Shown: positions 37,296 through 44,564 of the stretch, one piece after another
How the letters are laid out: the number at the start of each line of letters is the position of its first letter
Position numbering within the stretch: position 1 is the stretch's first letter
NCBI GenBank assembly: GCA_964639245.1
Contig: CAZXCU010000016.1
Coordinates: forward strand, 1-64,000
Length of the DNA stretch: 64,000 nucleotides
Direction of reading: 5' to 3'
Source: SB15 sp964639245
GTDB lineage: Bacteria > Chloroflexota > Anaerolineae > Aggregatilineales > J027
Position numbers and translations under genes: made by a program
The notes under the pieces: generated by a model
Database searches by the model: none
What the model saw: the letters and a program-made list of their open reading frames with translations, nothing else
What the model was told of the DNA's origin: nothing

Positions 37296-37934
37296 TCAAG
37301 ACAAAAACTGATTGCCTACGCCGTCTGTTCGCCGCGCATTTTCGATAGCTTTGACCGTTGCGCTGAGTTCCTGACGACGTGCCGCCACCAGCGCATTCAC
37401 CAATTGGGTCTGCATGGTCATGGCGTTGGTCAGCGCATCAATTTTGCGGTGCAAGTCCGCAATTTCCAATTCGTTTTTGAGATTGACTTGAAAATCATTT
37501 TGCGCCATCGCACGGTCTTTGTCGGCTTGGCGATTCTGCGCCATCAAAATGACGGGTGCTTGAAGGGCTGCAAGGGTACTCAACATCAAGTTCAGCAAAA
37601 TAAACGGATAGCGATCAAAACTGTGTTTGCCCATTGCCAGATTCATCACTATCCAGCCAGCCATCACCAGCAGGAACATGATGATAAAAGGCCAACTCCC
37701 CGCAAAACTGGCAATTGTGTCAGAGACTTTTTCCCCAAAGGTGGCCTGCTCATCCATCTCTTCGTACACATCATCAGTGACAATGTGTGGACGCAAATCA
37801 CGGATAAGCTGCTGCGCTTCCGGGCTGAGGAGGTTGTCTAATTCTTCAATTTCGGTGATGAGCGCTTCAATACGTTCATCGGCTTCGTGATCGTGCGTGG
37901 CGACGAGACGATCCAACAACAAATCGTTGTACAT
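37296..37934 (-). CDS. DUF1003 membrane protein
   Basis: 212 residues from ATG 37934 (GGAGGAAAA upstream). An acidic helical N-terminal region of about 75 residues precedes two membrane helices (SWPFIIMFLLVMAGWIVMNL and FILLNLMLSTLAALQAPVIL), with the DUF1003 signature between and after them (AQNRQADKDRAMAQNDFQVN), and a coiled C-terminal tail. Function unknown. The region upstream contains a structured element (38003-38120) that would lie in its 5' leader. Confidence 0.85.
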   Translation of the reverse strand: MYNDLLLDRLVATHDHEADERIEALITEIEELDNLLSPEAQQLIRDLRPHIVTDDVYEEMDEQATFGEKVSDTIASFAGSWPFIIMFLLVMAGWIVMNLAMGKHSFDRYPFILLNLMLSTLAALQAPVILMAQNRQADKDRAMAQNDFQVNLKNELEIADLHRKIDALTNAMTMQTQLVNALVAARRQELSATVKAIENARRTDGVGNQFLS

Positions 37935-38002
37935 AGGGTTTTCCTCCAGACGAACAGACAAACTGTTCGCACTCAAAAATGTACACAGGGTATTCTGTTT
38001 TT

Positions 38003-38120
38003 TTGAGCAGTCATGCTAAGCATCGGCAATAACGCGGTTTTATCTCCCCGCGCCTGCCACTGTGGAGGAAGGAAAGGGGACTACCGGACGCTATTGCCGC
38101 TACGTATGGGCGGCTGCTCA
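38003..38120 (-). ncRNA. Candidate structured RNA or leader element upstream of the DUF1003 gene
   Basis: Nested pairing: TGAGCAG (38003-38009) with CTGCTCA (38114-38120), and CGGCAATAACG (38023-38033) with CGCTATTGCCG (38089-38099). The only mismatch of the inner stem is A-C on the plus strand and becomes G-U on the minus strand, favouring a minus-strand RNA. Inside, TCCCC (38045-38049) can pair with GGGGA (38076-38080). No T-run follows on the minus strand. It matches no riboswitch consensus I know. The whole gap 37935-38239 has no gene. Confidence 0.4.
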
Positions 38121-38168
38121 GAGGGTAGTTTCTCGTTCATGAGACTTTCTGCAATTAAAAAACGATAG

Positions 38169-38188
38169 GTGTTCACTTGAATGAACAC
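38169..38188. promoter_or_regulatory. Inverted repeat, operator-like
   Basis: GTGTTCA (38169-38175) and TGAACAC (38182-38188) with a 6-nt spacer, in the gap between the CCA-adding enzyme gene and the DUF1003 gene. It looks like a dimeric repressor site; no promoter could be placed next to it with confidence. Confidence 0.35.
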
Positions 38189-38239
38189 TTTAGATTGTAC
38201 GCCGTTCATCGAATTTGTCTACCCCCCAAACTTAAAATA

Positions 38240-39661
38240 TTAAAATTTCTTTAACCATTGTTTGGCTAAGGACAAGCCTTCCGCTTTGGTATGGATTTCA
38301 TCCATCGCTTGTGCTTCGCGCAAAAACTCAAGCAGTTCGCCCACCTGCGGCCCGCGTTCCATGCCCAATTCCTCTAACAAGTCTGTGCCAGATACCAGCG
38401 GGACAAGGTTCATCGCGTTAGGATAACCTTCCAAAAGTTGTGCCATTGTTTGCAGGTAACTCATCCATTCGTCAATATTGACAGTTACACCTTTGTCCGC
38501 TAAATAGATAACCATGCTGAGGATACACGCATCGATGCCAGAAACCCGCGTTGTTCGCCAGAACCGATACACTTGACGGACTTCTAAAGGGGCAGACTGA
38601 TGCAGTTGAGCAGGCAAACGCCAGTGAAGCAGCACCGCCTCTATCTGTTTAATTTCCTGATTGCTCAGTTTAAGCATTCGCGCCCGTTCGATGGCTGGGA
38701 TATGCGAATTTTCGTCGGCGTGCAACATCAGCAGCACAAACATCAGCAGCATCCGATGTGTCCGTTCTTCGGGATACTCGCTAGAGAGATGTGGACGGAA
38801 AATATCACGGTAGCGGTCTAATAGATACACGACTGTCCCAAAACTTGCATTCGCCCCTAAATTGTCATCCCGACGCGGACTCATCACTGTCAGCAAAATA
38901 TCCATTTTTTCAAGCATGAGCAGGGTGTAGCGCCAGCGGTTGTGGGCTTGTAAGTGCGCAACTTCTGGCACAATCAATGGAAGCAGCCCCATCATTTCCA
39001 GCGCCAGCAAGCCATTCTGGGGTTTTGATTCCCCCAGCAATGCGAAAAACTCATCCCGCACGCGCTCATGGGAAGAATGCACCAGTTGAACACCATCCCG
39101 TTTAATGGTTTCGCGGGTCATCGGGTCAATATAAAATCTGTATTTCAAACTTTGACGAATCCCCCGCAAAGCCCGTACCGGGTCATGGGCAATTGCTGTT
39201 TCGGAACATTGCCGCAACCGTTTTTTTTGCATATCCAAGATCCCATCGCAGGGGTCATAAATTTGATTTAATTCTTCGTCCGCAAGGGGAACAGCCATCG
39301 CGTTCAAGGAAAAATCTCTATCCCGCAAATCGGTTTCGAGATCGCCGCGCAAGGCTGCCACATCCACCACATATTTTTCGCCCTGAAATTCGACAATCGC
39401 CCGCCCAACCCCCCGTTCGGCATCCAACGGATAATAGGCCCCATTCATCAGGTTGGCAATTTTTTTGGCAAGGGGTCGCCCATCATGTGGACAAGCCAAA
39501 TCTACATCTTTGAGGGGCGCACCCCGGTAGGCATCGCGTACTGCCCCCCCCACAATATAAACTTCCGATGTATTTGCGAGGATCGCTTGAAGGTGATAGA
39601 CAATTTCAGGCCAATACAATGGGCGTAGTGGGCGGATGAGTTGCAAGGGGCGTAACTCCAT
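38240..39661 (-). CDS. CCA-adding enzyme / poly(A) polymerase family nucleotidyltransferase
   Basis: 473 residues. Class II tRNA nucleotidyltransferase head: VYIVGGAVRDAYRGAPLKDVDLA with the GG and DxD metal site, then DRDFSLNAMAVPL and ALRGIRQSLKYRF of the neck that binds the tRNA and selects CTP/ATP. The C-terminal half is helical and has a degenerate HD-like region. It probably repairs or adds CCA, which fits the tRNA gene nearby that lacks encoded CCA. Full CCA versus A-adding activity cannot be decided from sequence. Confidence 0.88.
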   Translation of the reverse strand: MELRPLQLIRPLRPLYWPEIVYHLQAILANTSEVYIVGGAVRDAYRGAPLKDVDLACPHDGRPLAKKIANLMNGAYYPLDAERGVGRAIVEFQGEKYVVDVAALRGDLETDLRDRDFSLNAMAVPLADEELNQIYDPCDGILDMQKKRLRQCSETAIAHDPVRALRGIRQSLKYRFYIDPMTRETIKRDGVQLVHSSHERVRDEFFALLGESKPQNGLLALEMMGLLPLIVPEVAHLQAHNRWRYTLLMLEKMDILLTVMSPRRDDNLGANASFGTVVYLLDRYRDIFRPHLSSEYPEERTHRMLLMFVLLMLHADENSHIPAIERARMLKLSNQEIKQIEAVLLHWRLPAQLHQSAPLEVRQVYRFWRTTRVSGIDACILSMVIYLADKGVTVNIDEWMSYLQTMAQLLEGYPNAMNLVPLVSGTDLLEELGMERGPQVGELLEFLREAQAMDEIHTKAEGLSLAKQWLKKF

Positions 39662-39714
39662 TTAACAAATTCGAGTAGTGCCAATTATAACTTTTATTTT
39701 GGTAGCCCGATAAG

Positions 39715-39743
39715 TTGACTCCATTCGGCATCTGCAATATAGT
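39715..39743 (+). promoter_or_regulatory. Consensus-like promoter
   Basis: TTGACT (39715-39720) and TATAGT (39738-39743) with a 17-bp spacer. Transcription would start near 39750, just before a GGGGAGG ribosome site and a 13-codon leader ORF. Confidence 0.75.
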
Positions 39744-39772
39744 GGTTTTAATACGTGGGGAGGTTGTAGTTG

Positions 39773-39814
39773 ATGAAAATATCAGATTCCCAAGCCACAT
39801 ACCGAGTCAGATAA
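39773..39814 (+). CDS. Candidate leader peptide (13 residues)
   Basis: ATG 39773 to TAA 39814, peptide MKISDSQATYRVR, with GGGGAGG 9 nt upstream. It lies between a strong promoter and an intrinsic terminator that begins 2 nt after its stop codon, ahead of the SWIM-like gene. The layout is that of a transcription attenuator. The peptide has no run of a single regulatory residue, so the sensed signal is unclear. Confidence 0.45.
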   Translation: MKISDSQATYRVR

Positions 39815-39816
39815 AG

Positions 39817-39849
39817 CACGCTGTCACATTACGCCAGCGTGTTTTTTTT
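39817..39849 (+). terminator. Intrinsic terminator in the leader of the SWIM-like gene
   Basis: CACGCTG (39817-39823) pairs with CAGCGTG (39835-39841), 11-nt loop, followed by eight T. Because no gene other than the leader ORF is upstream on this strand, it is best read as an attenuator. Confidence 0.75.
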
Positions 39850-39872
39850 ACTTAGAATAAAGGAGTTTTCCA

Positions 39873-40382
39873 ATGGACAATGCAATGATTAGCCGTGTCG
39901 AAAAAGCCAAACGCTACGCGGAAGAACCTGAACGTTTTCAGTTTCAGAACTTCAAAGTGACAGTACAGGGGAACAATAGTACCCACTGGGTCATCTATGA
40001 ACATGGCAAATTCGACAGCGACTATGATTACTTTTTAACCCACGGGTACTCTCAACATACAATGGCGCTAGAAAAAATCCTAGACCGGATGATTGTCCCG
40101 CCCTCCCAGCAGGAAAATGAGAATTACCATACCGATTCCTCGCGCATCAGCAAATTGGAAAAAGCCAAACAATATGCCGAAGAACGCAACCGCTTTAACT
40201 TTGAACGTTTTGAAGTGATTGTCAAAGGCGATAACAATGAACATACCGTTCAATTTGAAGAGGGCAAATTTCACTGCACTTGCGAATTTTCCTATGTGCG
40301 TGGCTATTGCCAACACTCGATGGCATTGGAACGCATTTTAAAAGATATGATTGAGGTGAAATATTCCGAAGCGGGTTCGTAA
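39873..40382 (+). CDS. Tandem SWIM-like zinc finger protein
   Basis: 169 residues made of two copies of one 70-residue unit (KAKxYAEExxRFxFxxFxVxVxGxNxxH...GYxQHxMALExIL). The second copy has the SWIM zinc motif CTC...CQH. In the first copy the three Cys positions are Asp, Asp and Ser while the His is kept, so it likely cannot bind zinc. SWIM domains bind DNA or proteins. GGAG lies at proper distance before ATG 39873. The gene is preceded by a leader attenuator and ends in its own terminator, so it is monocistronic. Confidence 0.7.
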   Translation: MDNAMISRVEKAKRYAEEPERFQFQNFKVTVQGNNSTHWVIYEHGKFDSDYDYFLTHGYSQHTMALEKILDRMIVPPSQQENENYHTDSSRISKLEKAKQYAEERNRFNFERFEVIVKGDNNEHTVQFEEGKFHCTCEFSYVRGYCQHSMALERILKDMIEVKYSEAGS

Positions 40383-40406
40383 CTTTGGAAGAAATAACCT
40401 TCACAG

Positions 40407-40441
40407 ACGGCGGTTTTGAAGTTGAAACCGCCGTATTTTTT
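40407..40441 (+). terminator. Rho-independent terminator of the SWIM-like gene
   Basis: ACGGCGGTTT (40407-40416) pairs perfectly with AAACCGCCGT (40425-40434), 8-nt loop, followed by ATTTTTT. Confidence 0.9.
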
Positions 40442-40493
40442 AGTATCAATCTATAAATTCATTTTAACGCCGTGCTTTAGCGCAATGTTCGCT

Positions 40494-40654
40494 GGCCTGA
40501 TGCAGTTTAACCTTTAAATATGGATAGGGTACAGGTGGGTCTGTGACCGACTCCTGCAAAGGAAGGATGGCGGGGCATAGACCACGCCCGTACAGTTGTG
40601 CATATGCCCCGCGTTACCCGGCATCCGTCGTAATTTATTAAACTGCACCAGACC
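40494..40654 (-). ncRNA. Candidate structured RNA downstream of trpG
   Basis: Two 17-nt arms, GGCCTGATGCAGTTTAA (40494-40510) and TTAAACTGCACCAGACC (40638-40654), enclose about 127 nt. Their two mismatches are A-C on the plus strand but G-U on the minus strand, so a minus-strand RNA forms an unbroken 17-bp helix. Inside, GCGGGGCATA pairs with TATGCCCCGC, GGATG with CATCC, and GGGTA with TACCC; the last two cross and could form a pseudoknot. It lies 24 nt after the trpG stop. A short mobile element with terminal repeats is the alternative. The remaining gap to 40441 shows nothing else. Confidence 0.45.
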
Positions 40655-40678
40655 ACCGTTTTAATTTACAGATAGGTT

Positions 40679-41248
40679 TTAAAATAAACCTTCCATAAAA
40701 TTCTGCATCATGCGCGGGCCAAACGGGGTCAAAATACTTTCGGGGTGAAATTGTACCCCCACAATCGGCAGTGTTTTATGTTTGAGCGCCATAATTTCCC
40801 CTTCCCCTGTAAACGCGATAATGTTGAGTTCATCGGGAACAGGTTCTTGGACAATCAAGCTGTGGTAGCGTGTGGCGGTAAATGGACTGGGAACACCTGT
40901 GAAAAGAGGGTGATTGCGGTGGTATACCTCCGACACCTTGCCGTGCATGAGGTTGGCAGCCCGCACAACTTTTCCGCCGAACACCTGCCCGATACATTGA
41001 TGCCCCAAGCACACGCCGAAGGTTGGAATAGTCGGTGAGATTTCGCGTAACACTTCCTGCGAAATCCCGCTGTCATCCGGTGTACCGGGGCCGGGGGAAA
41101 TGACGATGCGTTCGGGTTGCATTGCATGAATATCTTGCAAGGAAAGCTGGTCATTCCGAAGTACGCACATTTCTGCCCCCAATTCCCCGAAGGCTTGGGC
41201 AAGGTTGTAAGTAAAACTGTCGTAGTTGTCAATTAACAAAACGCGCAT
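40679..41248 (-). CDS. trpG: Anthranilate synthase component II, glutamine amidotransferase
   Basis: 189 residues from ATG 41248 (AAGGAA at 7 nt). Releases ammonia from glutamine for TrpE. The class I amidotransferase triad is present: GVCLGHQCIG with the nucleophilic Cys, and GVQFHPES with His and Glu. The start MRVLLIDNYDSFTYN is typical of TrpG/PabA. It begins 23 nt after trpE in one operon under the Trp T-box, which favours anthranilate over aminodeoxychorismate synthesis, though a dual role is possible. Confidence 0.93.
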   Translation of the reverse strand: MRVLLIDNYDSFTYNLAQAFGELGAEMCVLRNDQLSLQDIHAMQPERIVISPGPGTPDDSGISQEVLREISPTIPTFGVCLGHQCIGQVFGGKVVRAANLMHGKVSEVYHRNHPLFTGVPSPFTATRYHSLIVQEPVPDELNIIAFTGEGEIMALKHKTLPIVGVQFHPESILTPFGPRMMQNFMEGLF

Positions 41249-41271
41249 GGGATATTTCCTTTTCATGAAAT

Positions 41272-42726
41272 TTAAAAACCACCTTCGGCAAGTTTAATCG
41301 CTTCAGCGAGCGCACGGGCTTTGTTATGACATTCCTGATACTCTAAAGTTGGGTTGCTGTCTGCTACAATGCCCGCACCGGCTTGCACATACACCTTATC
41401 CCCCACCATCACCAGAGTCCGAATACTGATGCAGGTATCCATAGAACCGTCAAAGCTGAAATACCCCACACCGCCTGCATAGACATTTCGACGGGTTTTT
41501 TCTAGGGTATCAATGATTTCCATTGCCCGAATTTTGGGAGCGCCGCTGACCGTTCCCGCCGGAAAAGTTGCTCGCAGCAGGTCAAATGCGTCATATTCTG
41601 GTCGGATGCGCCCCTCAACACTCGACACAATGTGCATCACATGCGAATAACGCTCCACGACCATTAAATCTGGCACACGCACCGACCCATATTCACACAC
41701 CCGCCCTAAATCATTCCGTCCCAAGTCCACGAGCATGATGTGTTCAGCCCGCTCTTTGGGGTCTTGGAGCAGTTCTTCCGCAAAACACAGGTCTTCTTGA
41801 TAGGTTTTGCCGCGTGGACGTGTGCCTGCAATCGGACGCACGGTTGCAATCCCATCTTCCAAGCGCACCAGCATTTCCGGGGATGCGCCCACAATCGTCA
41901 GCGCTTCGTGCGATTCATCTGTTGGAAAATGCAGGAAAAACATATAGGGGGAAGGATTCAACATGCGTAAAGCACGATAAATATTCACAGGGGTGGCGCT
42001 TGTCTGGCGGGAAAGTCGCTGCGACAGCACAATTTGAAACGCATCCCCCGCCCGAATGTATTCTTTGGCGGCCTCGACTGCGGCTTCAAATTCGGGTTGG
42101 GTAAAGGTGGATTCCAGTTCTTTGTCCAATTTTCCGGCGGCGGGGGGCAGTTCTGGCAGAGGTTTTTTGATGCGCTCCACCAGTTGGTCGATCCGCGCTA
42201 CGGCGGTTGCATAAGCCGCGTTCGCATCGCCCAAGTTGTGGGCGTTTGCCAGCACAATAATATGGGCTTTTACATGGTCAAAGATGATTAAATCTTCGTA
42301 GAGCATGAACATTGCTTCGGGGACAGGCACATCATTGAGGGTGTTGTCCGGCACGCGGGACTCAATTTTGCGAATGTAATCGTAACTAATGTACCCGACA
42401 GCCCCACCGACAAAACGGGGCAGTCCCGGCAGCGCAACGGGTTTGTATTGCGCGATTTCTTGCTTGATGGTTTCCAGCACATCATGCGAATTGAACGGTT
42501 TAATCAGCGTGCGGGGTTGGACTCCAATAAACGAATAGCGGCTGACCTGTTCGCCCCCTTCGACACTTTCCAGCAAAAACGCGGCCTCATTGTCGTTGAA
42601 TAATTTGAGGAAAACTGAAACGGGGGTTTCAAGGTCGGCTGGCAGAAACCGATAGACGGGGACTAAATCGCCCTGTGTGAATAATTCTCGAACAACTTCC
42701 AACGGGGGTGCAATTTGTGAGTACAT
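41272..42726 (-). CDS. trpE: Anthranilate synthase component I
   Basis: 484 residues from ATG 42726 (AAAGG 9 nt upstream; ATG 42735 is an alternative). Converts chorismate and ammonia to anthranilate, the first step of tryptophan synthesis. The N-terminal domain ends with the feedback region (SFIGVQPRTL) and the C-terminal chorismate-binding domain shows PSPYMFFLHF, GASPEMLVR, PIAGTRPRG, DLGRNDLGR and SGAPKIRAMEII. It is the first gene behind a T-box leader and is followed by trpG. The other trp genes are not in the window. Confidence 0.95.
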   Translation of the reverse strand: MYSQIAPPLEVVRELFTQGDLVPVYRFLPADLETPVSVFLKLFNDNEAAFLLESVEGGEQVSRYSFIGVQPRTLIKPFNSHDVLETIKQEIAQYKPVALPGLPRFVGGAVGYISYDYIRKIESRVPDNTLNDVPVPEAMFMLYEDLIIFDHVKAHIIVLANAHNLGDANAAYATAVARIDQLVERIKKPLPELPPAAGKLDKELESTFTQPEFEAAVEAAKEYIRAGDAFQIVLSQRLSRQTSATPVNIYRALRMLNPSPYMFFLHFPTDESHEALTIVGASPEMLVRLEDGIATVRPIAGTRPRGKTYQEDLCFAEELLQDPKERAEHIMLVDLGRNDLGRVCEYGSVRVPDLMVVERYSHVMHIVSSVEGRIRPEYDAFDLLRATFPAGTVSGAPKIRAMEIIDTLEKTRRNVYAGGVGYFSFDGSMDTCISIRTLVMVGDKVYVQAGAGIVADSNPTLEYQECHNKARALAEAIKLAEGGF

Positions 42727-42750
42727 GAATGGCATCCTTTAAATACATAA

Positions 42751-42999
42751 GCCCTCTCCCATACCAGGACGAGAGAGGGCTTCTCGCGGTGCCACCCGGC
42801 TTAGGCCAATCTGTGTTGGCCTCACTCATGCAATGTGCCATGATAACGGAGGCAAACCCGTCGAGGGATACTGGTCATTTCTCCCTCGCAACTCCCCGAC
42901 CCATTTCAGCATTTCGCCGTGCGTACCGCCTTCACAGCAAGGGGCGGCTCTCTGAACGCCAACCAACGAGGCTTACTACTTCGGTTCTTCGTTTTTCTG
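42751..42999 (-). promoter_or_regulatory. T-box leader, tryptophan-specific, controlling trpEG
   Basis: The invariant T-box sequence TGGCACCGCG is at 42798-42789 region of the minus strand, in GGGTGGCACCGCGAGAAG, followed directly by the terminator GCCCTCTC/GAGAGGGC (42780-42751). Upstream, stem I contains the AGAGAG loop motif and a specifier loop CTGAAATGGGTC whose TGG (42903-42901) is a tryptophan codon. Uncharged tRNA-Trp would stabilise the antiterminator and allow trpE expression. This explains the gap 42727-43072. Confidence 0.88.
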
Positions 43000-43005
43000 A
43001 CAACT

Positions 43006-43034
43006 AGAGTAACGAAAATTAAAAAGGTCGTCAA
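43006..43034 (-). promoter_or_regulatory. Promoter of the trpEG T-box transcript
   Basis: TTGACG (43034-43029) and TACTCT (43011-43006), 17-bp spacer, placing the transcript start near 42999, just upstream of stem I. Confidence 0.7.
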
Positions 43035-43072
43035 GACAAGGGGATGATGTTTTAATACAAACACCCTAACCG

Positions 43073-44548
43073 CTACATCCGCTCCTGCATGAATTTTTGG
43101 AGATGTTTTTGTCCCCGCTCGGTTATCAGCACCATCTGATTTTCAACCTGAATCAAGTTGCGGGTTCGCAGGTTGAATACCATGCGTTGCAACCGTCCTT
43201 TTGACCAATTCAGATGTTCATGCAGGGTGTTCACCGCCAATTCATCCGAGGCGGTCTGGGTATGTTCATGATGGTGCAGGTGCATCAGCAGGAGGTGTTC
43301 GCCAAAACGCTGGCGTTGCAACCGCCGCCGAATCAAACCGGACACCAAACCATAGCGCGGTGAAACCACCCATGTGATGAGGAAAAAAATCCCCGTCATC
43401 ATGACCATTGCGCTGGCAATATTGACATCCCATGTGGTGTTGCCACCCAGATTGACCCCATTTCTATCCAGAAATTTGAGCAGGTTGTCCACGTTGTAAA
43501 TGCCCAAAAAATCGCCCCGTGCTAGGTCATAACCTGTATACGCAGCCAGCGCGCCAACAAGCGAACTTAACGTGAGCATTTGCCAGAGCTTATCCGTTAG
43601 GAGATAGGCAGTTGCCGCAGGGACAATAAAAAATGCCACCACCAGCACCGCCCCCACCGCGTCAAACGCACCAACGGCGGTAATACTCACCAGCGCCATT
43701 AATCCATAATGCAGCCAACCGGGACGAAAACCCAGTGCTGCTGCCAGTCCTGTATCAAATGTTGCCAATTTGAGTTCTTTGTACAGCAGCATGACAAAGA
43801 GAAAATTGAGCAGGGTAATGATACTCATGGTTGTTAGCGCACGAGGCCACAGGATAATTTCTGGTGCGGTCTCAATATACCCGCGAGTAAAGGCAATCGA
43901 AGCCGGATACGTCCCGCAGTTGCTGCATGTTTCTTCAAAAATCGCGCCTGCATCACGCGGGCTAAATGAGCCAGTTGGTTTACAATTGATACAGGTACGC
44001 CCTACTTCGGCAGCAGGATGGTCGGGAGTAATGGTTACTTCCTCGCAATTTTCCAAACAGTGTTCATTTGCATTTGCCCATGCGATCCCAATTTCGCCCA
44101 CCATCACCGTATCTTCATCCAGATGAATATCCTCTGCGTACCGCGAAATGAGAATGATGGCGATGGCAAAAAGCAGGGGAAATGCCAGCCCAAGTGCGGC
44201 ATCTTCTTTGACCAATCCCGAACGGAAAAGAAGTTCTGTGAGGTAAACCGTCAGCACGCCAGACAGCGCTGCCCCGATAATTAGCCAAGGGGAAGAAATA
44301 TCCGGCTCAAGTTCCAATCCGTAAACCATGATGATAAAGGCGACGACAATCCCCAGCAAAACCGTATGGCTGATGGCATCACTGGTCAATGACATATGTC
44401 GCAGCAGTAAAAATGTTCCCAACAGCGCCCCCGAAATGGCGACCATCATGCCGATTAAAATTGCCACAATGCGCGGGTCGTCCAAAACAGCCTGAATCTG
44501 CGCGGCAGAAAGAAATTGCAGGAGCAGTTCAATCAATACACGTTCCAT
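43073..44548 (-). CDS. Metal ABC transporter permease with cysteine-rich insertion and C-terminal winged helix
   Basis: 491 residues. The first 130 and residues 230-400 form an ABC-3 family (ZnuB/MntB) permease, with RHMSLTSDAISHTVLLGIV and GAVLVVAFFIVPAATAYLL. Between them, after EDTVMVGEIGIAW, sits an insertion of about 75 residues with three cysteine pairs (C164/C168, C186/C189, C208/C211), resembling a small zinc-binding module. The last 75 residues, after a His-rich run HLHHHEH, form a winged-helix-like domain without the DtxR dimer domain. It starts 16 nt after the second permease gene and is the last gene of the metal operon. Confidence 0.85.
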   Translation of the reverse strand: MERVLIELLLQFLSAAQIQAVLDDPRIVAILIGMMVAISGALLGTFLLLRHMSLTSDAISHTVLLGIVVAFIIMVYGLELEPDISSPWLIIGAALSGVLTVYLTELLFRSGLVKEDAALGLAFPLLFAIAIILISRYAEDIHLDEDTVMVGEIGIAWANANEHCLENCEEVTITPDHPAAEVGRTCINCKPTGSFSPRDAGAIFEETCSNCGTYPASIAFTRGYIETAPEIILWPRALTTMSIITLLNFLFVMLLYKELKLATFDTGLAAALGFRPGWLHYGLMALVSITAVGAFDAVGAVLVVAFFIVPAATAYLLTDKLWQMLTLSSLVGALAAYTGYDLARGDFLGIYNVDNLLKFLDRNGVNLGGNTTWDVNIASAMVMMTGIFFLITWVVSPRYGLVSGLIRRRLQRQRFGEHLLLMHLHHHEHTQTASDELAVNTLHEHLNWSKGRLQRMVFNLRTRNLIQVENQMVLITERGQKHLQKFMQERM

Positions 44549-44564
44549 CTGGTTTTCCTCCCGG

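Noticed and set aside
38003..38120. Manganese (yybP-ykoY), cobalamin or magnesium riboswitch upstream of the DUF1003 gene
   Set aside because: Conserved cores of these classes are absent; only a GCCACTG resembling part of the B12 box is seen, without the rest of the structure.
40494..40654. 6S RNA or signal recognition particle RNA
   Set aside because: No central bubble of the 6S type and no GGAAGCAGC-like SRP apical loop could be found.
42729..43007. A 92-codon plus-strand frame upstream of trpE
   Set aside because: The region is fully explained by the T-box leader and terminator on the minus strand.
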